Shown here: positions 29,081 through 37,869 of the stretch, in pieces
Position numbering within the stretch: the first letter of the stretch is position 1
Layout of the letters: each line of letters opens with the position of its first letter
Assembly: GCA_900319995.1 (NCBI GenBank)
Contig: ONQO01000002.1
Span: forward strand, 36,514-100,513
Origin: an uncultured Bacteroidales bacterium
GTDB taxonomy: Bacteria; Bacteroidota; Bacteroidia; Bacteroidales; Paludibacteraceae
Length of the DNA stretch: 64,000 nt
Direction: 5' to 3'
Made by a program: the position numbers and the translations under genes
Notes under the pieces: model-generated
Told to the model about the DNA's origin: nothing
The model's input: the letters and a program-made list of their open reading frames with translations, nothing else
The model's database searches: none

Positions 29081-29368
29081 ATGTACGAATTAAAACCAAC
29101 CGGGCAGTTTCGTAAGGATCTGAAACTCTGCAAAAAGAGAGGCTATGATCTCTCAAATATAGAGCAAGTTCTTGAGTATCTTCATCAAGACGGACAAGTT
29201 CCGGAAGAATACCTCCCGCATAAGTTAGAAGGAAGAAACTATAAAGGCTTTTGGGAATGTCACATAGAACCGAATTGGCTGTTGGTGTATGATGTGCAAG
29301 AAACAGTATGTTTGGTGGCTCTCGTACGAACAGGTACTCATTCCGATCTGTTTAAGAAATCAAAATGA
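29081..29368 (+). CDS. YafQ-family mRNA-cleaving toxin
   Basis: 95 residues, RelE/YafQ fold. 'FRKDLKLCKKRGYDL', 'LPHKLEGRNYKGFWECHIEPNW' and 'LVALVRTGTHSDLF' match YafQ. Residues equivalent to the catalytic His50, His63, His87 and Phe91 are present (H47, H61, H87, F91). The position of YafQ Asp67 is Asn (HIEPNW instead of HxEPDW), which may weaken activity. Ribosome-dependent mRNA cleavage is the known family activity. Confidence 0.85.
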   Translation: MYELKPTGQFRKDLKLCKKRGYDLSNIEQVLEYLHQDGQVPEEYLPHKLEGRNYKGFWECHIEPNWLLVYDVQETVCLVALVRTGTHSDLFKKSK

Positions 29369-29372
29369 TTTA

Positions 29373-29438
29373 TAACTCAAAATAAATGATTATATAAAAC
29401 CAATTTTTTTGTTTAACTCTAAAATTTTAATGCTTATG
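29373..29438 (+). repeat. Cassette leader repeat 2
   Basis: TAACTCAAAATAAATGATTA, ACCAATTTTTTTGTTTAACT, ATGCTTATG. Full-length copy, about 66 bp. Confidence 0.88.
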
Positions 29439-29552
29439 AAAAAAGGAGTATTGCAAGACAGAATTTCGAAAGCAGGTGAATGGATGAGAAATCATACAGA
29501 ACCGTTAATTATCATAAGTGATAAACAAGCAATTGAGGCATTGCGAGTATGA
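29430..29552 (+). CDS. Short antitoxin of a VapBC-like pair
   Basis: 40 residues: starts MLMKKGVLQDRISKAG and ends IIISDKQAIEALRV. Too short for a full DNA-binding antitoxin, but it overlaps the PIN toxin by ATGA (stop TGA at 29550-29552, toxin ATG at 29549), the coupling expected of an antitoxin-toxin pair. No family recognised beyond this context. The start lies inside leader repeat 2. Confidence 0.65.
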   Translation: MLMKKGVLQDRISKAGEWMRNHTEPLIIISDKQAIEALRV

Positions 29553-29989
29553 GATGCTTGTTGGATACATGTTTGTTCTTGGATTGGATTTCTGATGATT
29601 ATATATCTCCGGATATTCAGGCTATCATAGCGGACTACGATAATACGTTGTATCTGAGTTCGGAAAGTATAAAGGAATATGTAAACCTCTTACAGCAAGG
29701 CAAGTTACGTTTGCCATCCGATATGCAAGGAACGGGATTTGATGTGTTTGACCTCATAGAAAACACATTGGGTATTACAGTTAAGTATGTTACCAAAGAG
29801 CACCTCCAAAAGATGATGACTCTCCCCAACGTGGAAGGGCATACTGATCCGAGTGACAGATTGATTATAGCTCAGGCTTTAGCAGAGAATCTCACGCTAC
29901 TTAGTAGTGACGGACAATTCCCCAATTATAAGAAACTGCATTTGGGATTAGACCTCATAGAAAACAAACGCCCGAGCAAGAAATATTAA
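29549..29989 (+). CDS. PIN-domain toxin (VapC-like ribonuclease)
   Basis: 146 residues. The PIN acidic residues are visible: D6 (LLDTC), E39 (SSESIKEY), D100/D103 (TDPSDRLIIAQA) and D121 (SSDGQF). PIN toxins cleave tRNA, rRNA or mRNA using Mg2+. Its ATG overlaps the antitoxin stop. The next leader copy begins two bases after its stop. Confidence 0.88.
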   Translation: MRCLLDTCLFLDWISDDYISPDIQAIIADYDNTLYLSSESIKEYVNLLQQGKLRLPSDMQGTGFDVFDLIENTLGITVKYVTKEHLQKMMTLPNVEGHTDPSDRLIIAQALAENLTLLSSDGQFPNYKKLHLGLDLIENKRPSKKY

Positions 29990-29990
29990 A

Positions 29991-30052
29991 TAACTCAAAA
30001 TAAATAATATAACCACTTTTGTTGTTTAACTTTTAAAATTTAAATGCTTATG
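29991..30052 (+). repeat. Cassette leader repeat 3
   Basis: TAACTCAAAATAAATAATAT, ACCACTTTTGTTGTTTAACT, ATGCTTATG. 62 bp. Confidence 0.88.
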
Positions 30053-30298
30053 AGTGCAGCGCAGGCGATAGCAAGTAGTCGGTTTCTGGCAGCAATGGGT
30101 CCGATGATAAAAGATGAGCAGAAGATGAATACTGTGTTGAACTATATCATTTCTCTTCGTGCAGACAACGCTCCTTGTCAATTTACCGAGCAGGAGATAG
30201 TAGCTTTTGCGGACAAGGCAGAACAGGAATATGCAGCGGGTGTTGGTATGATGAGTCATTCGGACTTTATGCAGGAGGTTGCTACATGGCAGAGATAA
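30044..30298 (+). CDS. Antitoxin of a RelE/ParE-type pair
   Basis: 84 residues starting MLMSAAQAIASSRF. Helical, with 'FTEQEIVAFADKAEQEYAAG' and 'SHSDFMQEVATW' at the end, resembling the tail that wraps ParE/RelE toxins. It overlaps the toxin by 13 bp. The start is supplied by leader repeat 3. Confidence 0.78.
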   Translation: MLMSAAQAIASSRFLAAMGPMIKDEQKMNTVLNYIISLRADNAPCQFTEQEIVAFADKAEQEYAAGVGMMSHSDFMQEVATWQR

Positions 30299-30612
30299 AA
30301 TGGCATGATAGCGCCCGCGAACATTTACGAAAAATCTTCCACTTTAATATGGATCATTTTTCGGAGAGTTATGCGTATTCGATTTTAGGTGAAGTGTTGG
30401 GCGAGGTGCAAGATCTAGAGAACTTTCCGAAAAAAGGCGCACCGGAACTTTTACTCGAAGGAAGAGAATACGAATATCGTCGTCTTGTGATTAGAGAGAA
30501 GTATAAAGTGATTTATTTTCTTGTTGATGACGAAGCACACATAGCTGCAATATGGGATGTTCGCCGAGATCCGAAAACGCTCATCCAATCAGTAGTAGAT
30601 GGTGAAAAATAA
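30286..30612 (+). CDS. RelE/ParE-family toxin
   Basis: 108 residues from ATG at 30286 (MAEIKWHDSAREHLRKIF). 'EYRRLVIREKYKVIYFLVDD' and 'HIAAIWDVRRDPKTL' are the conserved beta-strand core and C-terminal signature of the RelE/ParE superfamily. Whether it cleaves mRNA or targets gyrase cannot be read. A longer in-frame extension upstream lies inside the antitoxin and is rejected. Confidence 0.87.
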   Translation: MAEIKWHDSAREHLRKIFHFNMDHFSESYAYSILGEVLGEVQDLENFPKKGAPELLLEGREYEYRRLVIREKYKVIYFLVDDEAHIAAIWDVRRDPKTLIQSVVDGEK

Positions 30613-30658
30613 TAAAAACCACTTTTGTTGGTTAACTTTTAAAAAGAAAATGCTTATG
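30613..30658 (+). repeat. Cassette leader repeat 4 (5' truncated)
   Basis: AAAAACCACTTTTGTTGGTTAACTTTT, linker, ATGCTTATG in pieces matching repeat 3. The TAACTCAAAATAAAT block is absent, as in copy 1. Confidence 0.82.
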
Positions 30659-30793
30659 AGTGCAAAGAAACAAACGATATCGAAGGCGGAGATAGCAGAG
30701 CATTTTGTGACAGTCGAGCACTTGCACGATGACTTGACAAAAATGGTGCATGATTATTATGCTCAACCTCGTATCCATCAGGAAGCTATATGA
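30650..30793 (+). CDS. Short antitoxin of a second RelE/ParE-type pair
   Basis: 47 residues: MLMSAKKQTISKAEI...QPRIHQEAI. The first five residues equal those of the preceding antitoxin (MLMSA), showing that the repeat extends into the coding sequence. Stop TGA overlaps the toxin ATG (ATGA at 30790-30793). Identified as an antitoxin by context. Confidence 0.65.
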   Translation: MLMSAKKQTISKAEIAEHFVTVEHLHDDLTKMVHDYYAQPRIHQEAI

Positions 30794-31101
30794 AAGTAAT
30801 TATTGAGGAGCAAGTGCATCAGGCCATTTTGGAATTTTACGCAATCTCTATGCGATTGCATCCAACATTAGACGAGGAGACTGTACTGGCAAAAGTGGAG
30901 AGGTTGATCGGGGCTATGTATGATTTGGGCAAACATCCATTCATTTATGCCGACGCACGGCTTAAAAAAAGTTGGATAGCAGCGGAGTATAAAGAAACAA
31001 TCGTAGAAGATTTTCACATCGCCTATCGTGTGGAGACGGATGAGGATGGAGAGCAGTATGTAGCTATATATGATGCAGTGCATTCAAAATTATATTATTG
31101 A
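30790..31101 (+). CDS. RelE/ParE-superfamily toxin-like protein
   Basis: 103 residues. 'VHQAILEFYAISMRLHPTLDEETVLAKVERL', then a beta core 'FHIAYRVETDEDGEQYVAIYDAVHSKLYY', similar in layout to RelE-type toxins. Catalytic residues are not obvious and the family match is weaker than for its neighbour. It is translationally coupled to the 47-residue partner. Confidence 0.72.
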   Translation: MKVIIEEQVHQAILEFYAISMRLHPTLDEETVLAKVERLIGAMYDLGKHPFIYADARLKKSWIAAEYKETIVEDFHIAYRVETDEDGEQYVAIYDAVHSKLYY

Positions 31102-31110
31102 CACCAGAAA

Positions 31111-31173
31111 TAACTCAAAATAAATAATTAAAAACCAATCTTTTGTTTAACATTTTTAAATTTAATGCTTATG
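31111..31173 (+). repeat. Cassette leader repeat 5, feeding the giant surface protein
   Basis: TAACTCAAAATAAATAATTA, ACCAATCTTTTGTTTAACAT, ATGCTTATG. 63 bp. Same element as before the toxin-antitoxin pairs, here giving the start of a non-toxin gene. Confidence 0.88.
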
Positions 31174-34100
31174 AGAAATTATTTTTCTAAGTTAGGGACA
31201 CAGGTTCCGTGGCGAACATCCCAGTCCCGTGGCGCTACCCTTGCGCTACCCTTGCGCTACCTAAGCGCATTATTCCTACTACTCACATTCGCCATCGGTA
31301 ATGTGTGGGGAACTAGTTACATCCCCGGTGACCGAAAAGTTGTAACCGCGGACGAAACGATTGATTATGCCACAATCGCTGGAGCAAATGCTACAACATC
31401 CGGTAAGTGGATTGTTAATCCAAGAGGAGGTACAACGAGTGGCAAGAAGTATACTAATCTTACTTCAGACACAAAAGGGAATCCAGATGGCATCGTAGAT
31501 AACATAGCAACGATAACGAGCAATGTGAATATGGCTACCATTCAGGTTCCTTCGACAGCAAAGTACAACCAAAGTGGGAAATATGTAATCCACATGCGTA
31601 TAACTGGTATTACTGGTATTATTGCACATGGTGTAACTGGTAGTTCTGGTAGAGGGTGTGCTATCTATGGTCAAGAATATTCTACTTCTTTAACGGAAAA
31701 TACAGAGTATGGAAGCGCGTTAGCATCGATGACTCGTAGTGGTAATAGTGGTAGTTTCTTGCTGCAATATACGGGCTTTACGGCCAGTAAAGAATATTTA
31801 ATCACGATTGCTGCAACAGGAGGCGATGATCAATTGTACGCGATTGAATTAATTGCTGGAACTGCTACCAAGTACACTGTAACCTATAAAGCAGGAGATG
31901 GTTCTGGTAGTGATGTCGTAGATAGCGATGCAAAGACCGTTAAGGCTTTTGCAGATTGCAGTTTTACAGCTCCCTCTGGATATGAGTTTAAGGAATGGCA
32001 AGATGGCAGTTCCAATGTTGTAGCGGCAGGCGCAACTGTTAGCGCAGACATGACTCTTACGGCTATTTATCGTTTGATTCCTACCAAATATACCGTAACT
32101 TATACTTTGAATGGTGCTTCGGGCGATGCTCCGACCGAGACGAGTAAAGCAGAAGGCGATGCATTCACTCTTGCGGCTGCGCCAAGTTGGGCAGGTCATG
32201 CATTTGACGGATGGTTGTGTAGTGCAGATGCAGCAGTAAAGGCTGCAGGTTCTTCTTATACGATGACCGCTGCAAATACCACCTTTACCGCTCAATGGCA
32301 TGAAGTAGATTGCAAGATTTATTCGTTGACAGGTGGAATTGGATCTGCAGCAGCAGAAGCTGATGCGGGTAATGTGGTAATTGATGCATCTTCGTTGGTA
32401 TTAAAGAGCAGCAATGCAATTATCAAACTGACCCCAGGTAGTGGTACGTTCAAAGCTGGTGATATCTTAACTATTTCCGGTACAGTAGGAAATACCAGTA
32501 AGAATTTTGGTGTGAAGATTTCGGCAAGCAACAACAAAGGAAGTGGCTTAGGACTTGCATCCGTAGCAGGAACATCGAATCCTATGGTGGCCACCGCAAC
32601 ACTTTCTGCGGATGCGGATTATCTCTATATCTGTCGTGATGGTGGAACAACACAGACTCTTCTCACTTGCGAAGTTCATCGCTCTTGTGCAGAAGGTACT
32701 GCAGCCGGTTTGGGTTATGCAGAAGCTGAAGTAAATAAAACTGAAGGCGATGCTGCATTTACAAATCCGTTGACAAATGCCAATAGTTTGGTACTTGATG
32801 GTTATAAATCTTCAAATGAAGAGGTTGCAACAGTTAATTTCTCAACTGGTGAGGTAACCATCGTAGGTGCAGGTTCTGCAACCATTACTGCAAATTCGGC
32901 AATTCAGACGAAGGCCGGAACACTTTATGCAGCGGGTACAGCTTCATATACTTTGACGGTGGCTGCTCTGCCGAAATATCATGTTACTTATAATCTCAAT
33001 GGCGGTAGTGGTGAAGTTGCTGAAGTTGACCACAAAGCAGGTGAGAAGTTTACTCTTCATGACGGTGTGACCGGTGTTACTGCTCCGGGCAGCAAAACAT
33101 TCGTTAACTGGAAAGATCAAGATGATGCTTTGTTTGATGGCGGTGTTGAATACACAATGCCTGCAAAGGACGTTACGCTGACCGCACAATGGGCAGGTGA
33201 TGTATATACCGTTAAATTCATGGACGGTGAGACTGTATTGGATACCAAGGTAGTTGAAGTTGGTTCACATCCGACAGACATTGAGCATCCGACGAAACCC
33301 CTCTCTTCTTTTGCTGCTTGGCAGTTGAGCGGTAGCGATGTTAATCTTGACGAGGTTAGCGGAACAAAAGATGCTGTATTAACTCTTACTGCTCGTTGGA
33401 CCAAGGCTTATGCTACTTCATACGACATGGAGGCATATGCAGTTAGTGATGGTGCATCTTTGGAAACATTGTTGGAGAACCTAACGGCTGCCGGCTATGC
33501 TTATACAAATGTTAACGGCATTGATAATGGTCATACTCATAACTACATCTATGATGGTATGAAGTATAAGACCAACGATGGCGACCTGTCCTTTAATGTA
33601 AATGCCGGCAAACTGGTTATTGTAAAAACCGGTAACTTGCCCACAGATGCATTAACAATGTATATTAATGGTGTAGCAGATCCTACAGTATTCGTTGGAG
33701 CCAATGAAGCAGTAGAAACACACGTTAATAATTATTTCTATAGTGAAGCTGAAGCTCTGTACCGTTTGGATATTCAAGCATCAAAGGGAACTTGTGCAAT
33801 CAAGGCTGTTACCATCACTGATCCGTTTGAGGTTAGTTTCGATCCAAACGAAGGAGATCCTGTTGCTCCGCAATATGGATATCCGAGCGTAACGCTGCCG
33901 TTGCCGGTGAAGGGAACTGAGAGTTTCCTCGGCTGGTTTGACGGTGAGACGAAGGTTGGTGAGGCAGGTGATACATATACCCCGACGGCTAACATTGAGT
34001 TAGTTGCTCATTGGGAGGCTGTTTCGACAGACGCACGTCTGACTTCGATTACGTTCTCTTCTGATGCAGGTACTCTGTCACCGGCATTTAATCCGGAGGT

Positions 34101-37100
34101 AACGGATTACACATATACGATGCCTTATGGAACTGCTGCTATTCCGACTATTACCGGTGCAACTTCTGTAAGTGATAAAGCACAGGAACCGCAGATCGTT
34201 TCTCAGGCATCCGCATGGGGTGAGACTGCAGTTATTCGTGGTGTAGCCGAGTCTAGCGATACGAAAGTTTATAACATCACAATGCTTCGTGCTCCGAAAG
34301 ATGGCGTTTGCATCATCAAAGCTACGATCAATTCAACAACTAAAAATACCATCGGTGAAGTAACCGGTTTGTATAAGAAAGATGCTTCTTGCGGTGGCTT
34401 GTCTAGCTATAAGTTTAATGGAAAAGGCGCGTATATTGGATTAGAACTTGTTGCAGGTCAGACCTTCAATGAGGGTGACATTATCAATATACATACCACT
34501 ACAGCTGCGGGGCAAGGTACAATCGCTCTGTTTGATGACCATGGTAATACTGTTTCTGCATTCCATGATTATGGTGTAATGGGAGGCGCAGGTGACAATA
34601 AATTTGCATTACCAGCTTCTGCAGAAGAAAAGAGTATTATCTATGTATGCCGTACAGAAGCAAATACATGGAACGGCTACGTTGACTTCATTGAGGTTAC
34701 TCGTCCGATGAATCCTGTCCTGACGGCTATTCAGTTCAACTCGACCGATGTCGCTGTAACCGGCACAAGCGTTTCTGCAACCCTGCCGAACGGAACGAAC
34801 CCCGCTACGATGACCGTTACTCCGACTATCGTTTGGAATGGCGAAGGTACAGCTGTTGTTACCTCCAATGCAGGTGCATGGGCATGGGGTCCAAACACCT
34901 ACGTGCTGACCGATAAGGATGGTGATGCAACGACTTACACCATCACTCTGACAGAGGATGTCCTCAAACACACTGTTTCGTTCAATACCCACGGTGGTTC
35001 GGCTGTTGCAAGTGTAGAGGTAGTTGACGGTCAAAAACTTGCAGCTGCTCCGGCTGATCCTGAGAAAGAGGATTATATCTTCCAAGGTTGGGCAGAGGCT
35101 GAAGACGGCGCAATCGTTGACGTAACATCCTTCACTATCACCGCAGACAAAGAGTTCCACGCTGTTTGGGTATCAGACGGTGCAATCAAACTGTTGGACG
35201 GTGCAACGGTTAACCATACGAACTTCATTACCGGAGTGACGGCTGATGAAACGGTTGAATTTATGGGCAATACCGTACATTATGCTAAGTTCTCAGGAAC
35301 TTGTAGCGGTGTGAATAGCGTGAAAGATCTGACTCGCGTCATTGCATACAACGCAACGACCAACAAGACGAAGATCCGTATCTCTGCTCATAACAACAGC
35401 ACAAGCGGGCGTACTATTCTTGTGAAGGGCTTGGTTGAAGGTGCAAGTGCAGCAGAAGATTTGGCTTCTATCGCTCTTGGCAACAAAGAAGACGTTATTT
35501 CCGATTGGATTGAGTTCGACAACGCAGCCAACAGAACCATCTACATCATGGTTTCGTCAAGTGCCGGCGATGTTTACTTTACACAGGTAAAGGTAATCGA
35601 GAGCGGTGAAACACCGATGAAGCAATTTGGTGAGATTGGCTACTCGCTCAACCTCAACAAGGGTCGTGCGTTTGGAAAAGCAGATGATGATGTGGTATTT
35701 GAGGGATTGAATATTGAACTGATAGGTGATTACACTGCATTGAATTCGGGTTATTTGAAGATGAATAGTTCAAGTATGAGCTTTACTATAGCTAATCCTG
35801 CAACACTGCATGTAACTGCAAGTAACAACAAGACATATTATGTTTCCAATTCTGAGTCCGGTACGGATAACGAAACTGCCAAGACAGGTGTCTCCGAATT
35901 TAGTTTGAGCGCGGGTACATGGTACATCAATGCCGGTGAAAACGATGTACAATTCACGGAGATTGAGTTTGCTGAACCGAAGTGCGCTGAACCGGTAATT
36001 GACGCACAGCCTTTATCGAAAGTGGATTACCTTTCCGGTACAATGTCAACTTCCGTTACGGCTCATGCAGCAGATGGTAGTACGCTCAGCTATCAGTGGT
36101 ACAATGCCGATGGCGAAGTCGAAGTAGTTGGCGCTAATGCCGCTACCCTGAACACAACCGACCCGGGTACGTATTATGTTGTCATTACGGCTACTAAAAC
36201 TGGTTTCCAAAGTGCTTCTATCCAGTCGGAGAACGCAACACTCAAGTATCGCAAAGCGGATGACGCAACATTGATTGCTTTGACCTATGGTGCGGAGAAT
36301 ACGGCAATTGCATTGGTTGACGGTGTTACGGATTACCGTGTAACATTGCCGGAGGATGCAACAGTCGTTCCTGCTTTGACGGCTATTCCGACAATGGCTG
36401 CGTATGGTGCAACGGCTGACGTAACGGATGCGGATGCGTTTGTGGCTAACGAGGCTGTTTCGACAGTTCTTGTAACTGCGGAAGACGAGGCTACAACGCA
36501 AGAATATACCGTTACCTTCGTGGTAAAACATGACTTGGATAAAGCCGAAGATGTAACAGGAAGCACTACTTGGAACTGGGACGGTGTCGCAGACGGAGAA
36601 GTGAAGATTGTTGCAGCAGAGCATGGTATCGTTCTTGCAAACTATATTGATGCTGCAAACTTTGAAAAACTGGAAGGTCAGGATAATGCACGTGCATATC
36701 GTAGCAATTCATATCCTGCATATCAGGGAACCTATCTGAAGTTCCATACAACAGTTCCTGGTAGATTGACTATCAATGCACGTTATGCAAGTGGTGCTGA
36801 TTTGATTATCAACGGAAAGAAGTTGGCGGATCTTACAGGATCAAGAAAAGACTACACTACGATTGTCTTTACAGGCGATGTGGTTATCACCTCTTCTACA
36901 GGAGAATATCGCATCTATAACATGACCTTCGAGAAACTCACAGTGGACTATACACGTCCCGTAACTTCCGGTCGTTATGGAACTATCTGTCTGCCGAACG
37001 GTGGTTTGATGGGATGTGCTGCGCTCTATGAGGTGGCTTACTTCGATGCCGGCTCACAAAAGATATACTTCGACGAGATACTTGACGGCGTGATGGAAGC

Positions 37101-37524
37101 AGGTGTTCCGTATATCTTCCTCCCGAATGCGGGAGCAGAGGAACTGCAAGTTCTCTATACCGACGGCCTCAACGCTCCTGCTGGTCACAAGAACGGTCTC
37201 TATGGATCTTATACACAAGAGGAGTTGACTCCGAATGACGGTAACTACGTCCTGCTCAACAACCAGTACCTGTTTGTTAACTCTGACAATGTATATGTAG
37301 GTGAAAACCGTGCATACATCAGACTGAACGAAATTTCTACTAAGGCCACTCCTCCTGCTCCTGGTCGCCGTCGTATCGCGATGGGTGTTCAGAACTCGCA
37401 AGTAGCTACTGGCATGGAAAATCTCAATGCCGGTGAGGCACCGATGAAGGTAATGATTAACGGTCAGTTGTTCATCCTCCGCGGCGAGAATATGTTTGAC
37501 GCAACGGGGCGCCTTGTTAAATGA
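31165..37524 (+). CDS. 2,119-residue secreted multidomain surface protein with InlB-type repeats
   Basis: Starts MLMRNYFSK in the shared leader. The signal peptide core is 'YLSALFLLLTFAIGNVWG', encoded next to an 11-bp DNA repeat. It has several Listeria-Bacteroides (InlB B-type) repeats with the 'YTVTYxLNGGSG...F.GW......FTAQW' pattern near residues 235-307, 310-384, 603-750, 888-950 and 1269-1335. These are interleaved with cadherin-like/Ig-like segments, a CBM-like beta-sandwich and an Ig-type 'QWYNADGEVE' domain (~1630). A C-terminal beta domain 'YGTICLPNGG' (~1935 on) precedes the tail NGQLFILRGENMFDATG. Probably an adhesin or surface-anchored binding protein; partner unknown. The stop codon lies in the loop of a hairpin. 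Confidence 0.85.
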   Translation: MLMRNYFSKLGTQVPWRTSQSRGATLALPLRYLSALFLLLTFAIGNVWGTSYIPGDRKVVTADETIDYATIAGANATTSGKWIVNPRGGTTSGKKYTNLTSDTKGNPDGIVDNIATITSNVNMATIQVPSTAKYNQSGKYVIHMRITGITGIIAHGVTGSSGRGCAIYGQEYSTSLTENTEYGSALASMTRSGNSGSFLLQYTGFTASKEYLITIAATGGDDQLYAIELIAGTATKYTVTYKAGDGSGSDVVDSDAKTVKAFADCSFTAPSGYEFKEWQDGSSNVVAAGATVSADMTLTAIYRLIPTKYTVTYTLNGASGDAPTETSKAEGDAFTLAAAPSWAGHAFDGWLCSADAAVKAAGSSYTMTAANTTFTAQWHEVDCKIYSLTGGIGSAAAEADAGNVVIDASSLVLKSSNAIIKLTPGSGTFKAGDILTISGTVGNTSKNFGVKISASNNKGSGLGLASVAGTSNPMVATATLSADADYLYICRDGGTTQTLLTCEVHRSCAEGTAAGLGYAEAEVNKTEGDAAFTNPLTNANSLVLDGYKSSNEEVATVNFSTGEVTIVGAGSATITANSAIQTKAGTLYAAGTASYTLTVAALPKYHVTYNLNGGSGEVAEVDHKAGEKFTLHDGVTGVTAPGSKTFVNWKDQDDALFDGGVEYTMPAKDVTLTAQWAGDVYTVKFMDGETVLDTKVVEVGSHPTDIEHPTKPLSSFAAWQLSGSDVNLDEVSGTKDAVLTLTARWTKAYATSYDMEAYAVSDGASLETLLENLTAAGYAYTNVNGIDNGHTHNYIYDGMKYKTNDGDLSFNVNAGKLVIVKTGNLPTDALTMYINGVADPTVFVGANEAVETHVNNYFYSEAEALYRLDIQASKGTCAIKAVTITDPFEVSFDPNEGDPVAPQYGYPSVTLPLPVKGTESFLGWFDGETKVGEAGDTYTPTANIELVAHWEAVSTDARLTSITFSSDAGTLSPAFNPEVTDYTYTMPYGTAAIPTITGATSVSDKAQEPQIVSQASAWGETAVIRGVAESSDTKVYNITMLRAPKDGVCIIKATINSTTKNTIGEVTGLYKKDASCGGLSSYKFNGKGAYIGLELVAGQTFNEGDIINIHTTTAAGQGTIALFDDHGNTVSAFHDYGVMGGAGDNKFALPASAEEKSIIYVCRTEANTWNGYVDFIEVTRPMNPVLTAIQFNSTDVAVTGTSVSATLPNGTNPATMTVTPTIVWNGEGTAVVTSNAGAWAWGPNTYVLTDKDGDATTYTITLTEDVLKHTVSFNTHGGSAVASVEVVDGQKLAAAPADPEKEDYIFQGWAEAEDGAIVDVTSFTITADKEFHAVWVSDGAIKLLDGATVNHTNFITGVTADETVEFMGNTVHYAKFSGTCSGVNSVKDLTRVIAYNATTNKTKIRISAHNNSTSGRTILVKGLVEGASAAEDLASIALGNKEDVISDWIEFDNAANRTIYIMVSSSAGDVYFTQVKVIESGETPMKQFGEIGYSLNLNKGRAFGKADDDVVFEGLNIELIGDYTALNSGYLKMNSSSMSFTIANPATLHVTASNNKTYYVSNSESGTDNETAKTGVSEFSLSAGTWYINAGENDVQFTEIEFAEPKCAEPVIDAQPLSKVDYLSGTMSTSVTAHAADGSTLSYQWYNADGEVEVVGANAATLNTTDPGTYYVVITATKTGFQSASIQSENATLKYRKADDATLIALTYGAENTAIALVDGVTDYRVTLPEDATVVPALTAIPTMAAYGATADVTDADAFVANEAVSTVLVTAEDEATTQEYTVTFVVKHDLDKAEDVTGSTTWNWDGVADGEVKIVAAEHGIVLANYIDAANFEKLEGQDNARAYRSNSYPAYQGTYLKFHTTVPGRLTINARYASGADLIINGKKLADLTGSRKDYTTIVFTGDVVITSSTGEYRIYNMTFEKLTVDYTRPVTSGRYGTICLPNGGLMGCAALYEVAYFDAGSQKIYFDEILDGVMEAGVPYIFLPNAGAEELQVLYTDGLNAPAGHKNGLYGSYTQEELTPNDGNYVLLNNQYLFVNSDNVYVGENRAYIRLNEISTKATPPAPGRRRIAMGVQNSQVATGMENLNAGEAPMKVMINGQLFILRGENMFDATGRLVK
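31232..31264. repeat. 11-bp tandem array inside the signal-peptide region
   Basis: GCGCTACCCTT twice, then GCGCTACCTAA, followed by GCGC. Three units equal 33 bp, so the frame is kept and the repeat encodes part of the region just before the hydrophobic core. Confidence 0.85.
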
Positions 37525-37536
37525 CAAGGCGCGCCC
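37506..37536 (+). terminator. Hairpin enclosing the stop codon of the giant gene
   Basis: GCGCCTTGT pairs with ACAAGGCGC around TAAATG, extendable by GGG/CCC with one bulge. The stop TGA (37522-37524) lies at the loop. No T-tract follows, so it may be an mRNA-stabilising or attenuating structure ahead of the micro-ORF. Confidence 0.55.
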
Positions 37537-37597
37537 GTGCGCGTCGCGCACACACGCATGACTAATCCGAAATAACGAAAAACGAAAAGGATAGAAT

Positions 37598-37735
37598 ATG
37601 AAGAAGAATTATAATCAACCGGAAATCTTTATTTCCGAAATCATGCCGACAACCATCATCTGCGCAAGTATCACCAATGGTGGTAATACTGAAGATTACG
37701 GTGGTGGTGGCGGTGGACAGACCATTGGCGATTAA
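37598..37735 (+). CDS. Glycine-rich 45-residue micro-protein, paralogue of 3909-4049
   Basis: MKKNYNQPEIFISEIMPTTI, then ICASITNGGNTEDYGGGGGGQ and TIGD. Same plan as the micro-ORF at 3909: MKKxYxQP start, Ile-Cys-x-Ser near the middle, glycine run at the end. Starts 73 bp after the giant protein and is followed by a perfect terminator hairpin. Function unknown. Confidence 0.62.
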   Translation: MKKNYNQPEIFISEIMPTTIICASITNGGNTEDYGGGGGGQTIGD

Positions 37736-37811
37736 TCCTTTCCCGCGTACTCACGTACCCGCGCGCGGACATTAATAATCCACGCACGCACGTGTACAGC
37801 GGACATTATCT

Positions 37812-37841
37812 ACCAAAGGCAGCTTCTCGGCTGCCTTTGGT
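37812..37841 (+). terminator. Terminator after the micro-ORF
   Basis: CCAAAGGCAGC pairs with GCTGCCTTTGG around TTCTCG, closed by an A-T pair. A T-run is lacking. Confidence 0.7.
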
Positions 37842-37869
37842 GGTCAAATATACAAAAAACGAAGAATTA

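Noticed and set aside
28825-31173. Integron attC sites for the cassette array
   Set aside because: GTTTAAC in the leader fits one half of a core site, but no paired GTTRRRY half or foldable inverted repeat of attC size is present, and no integrase is in the window.
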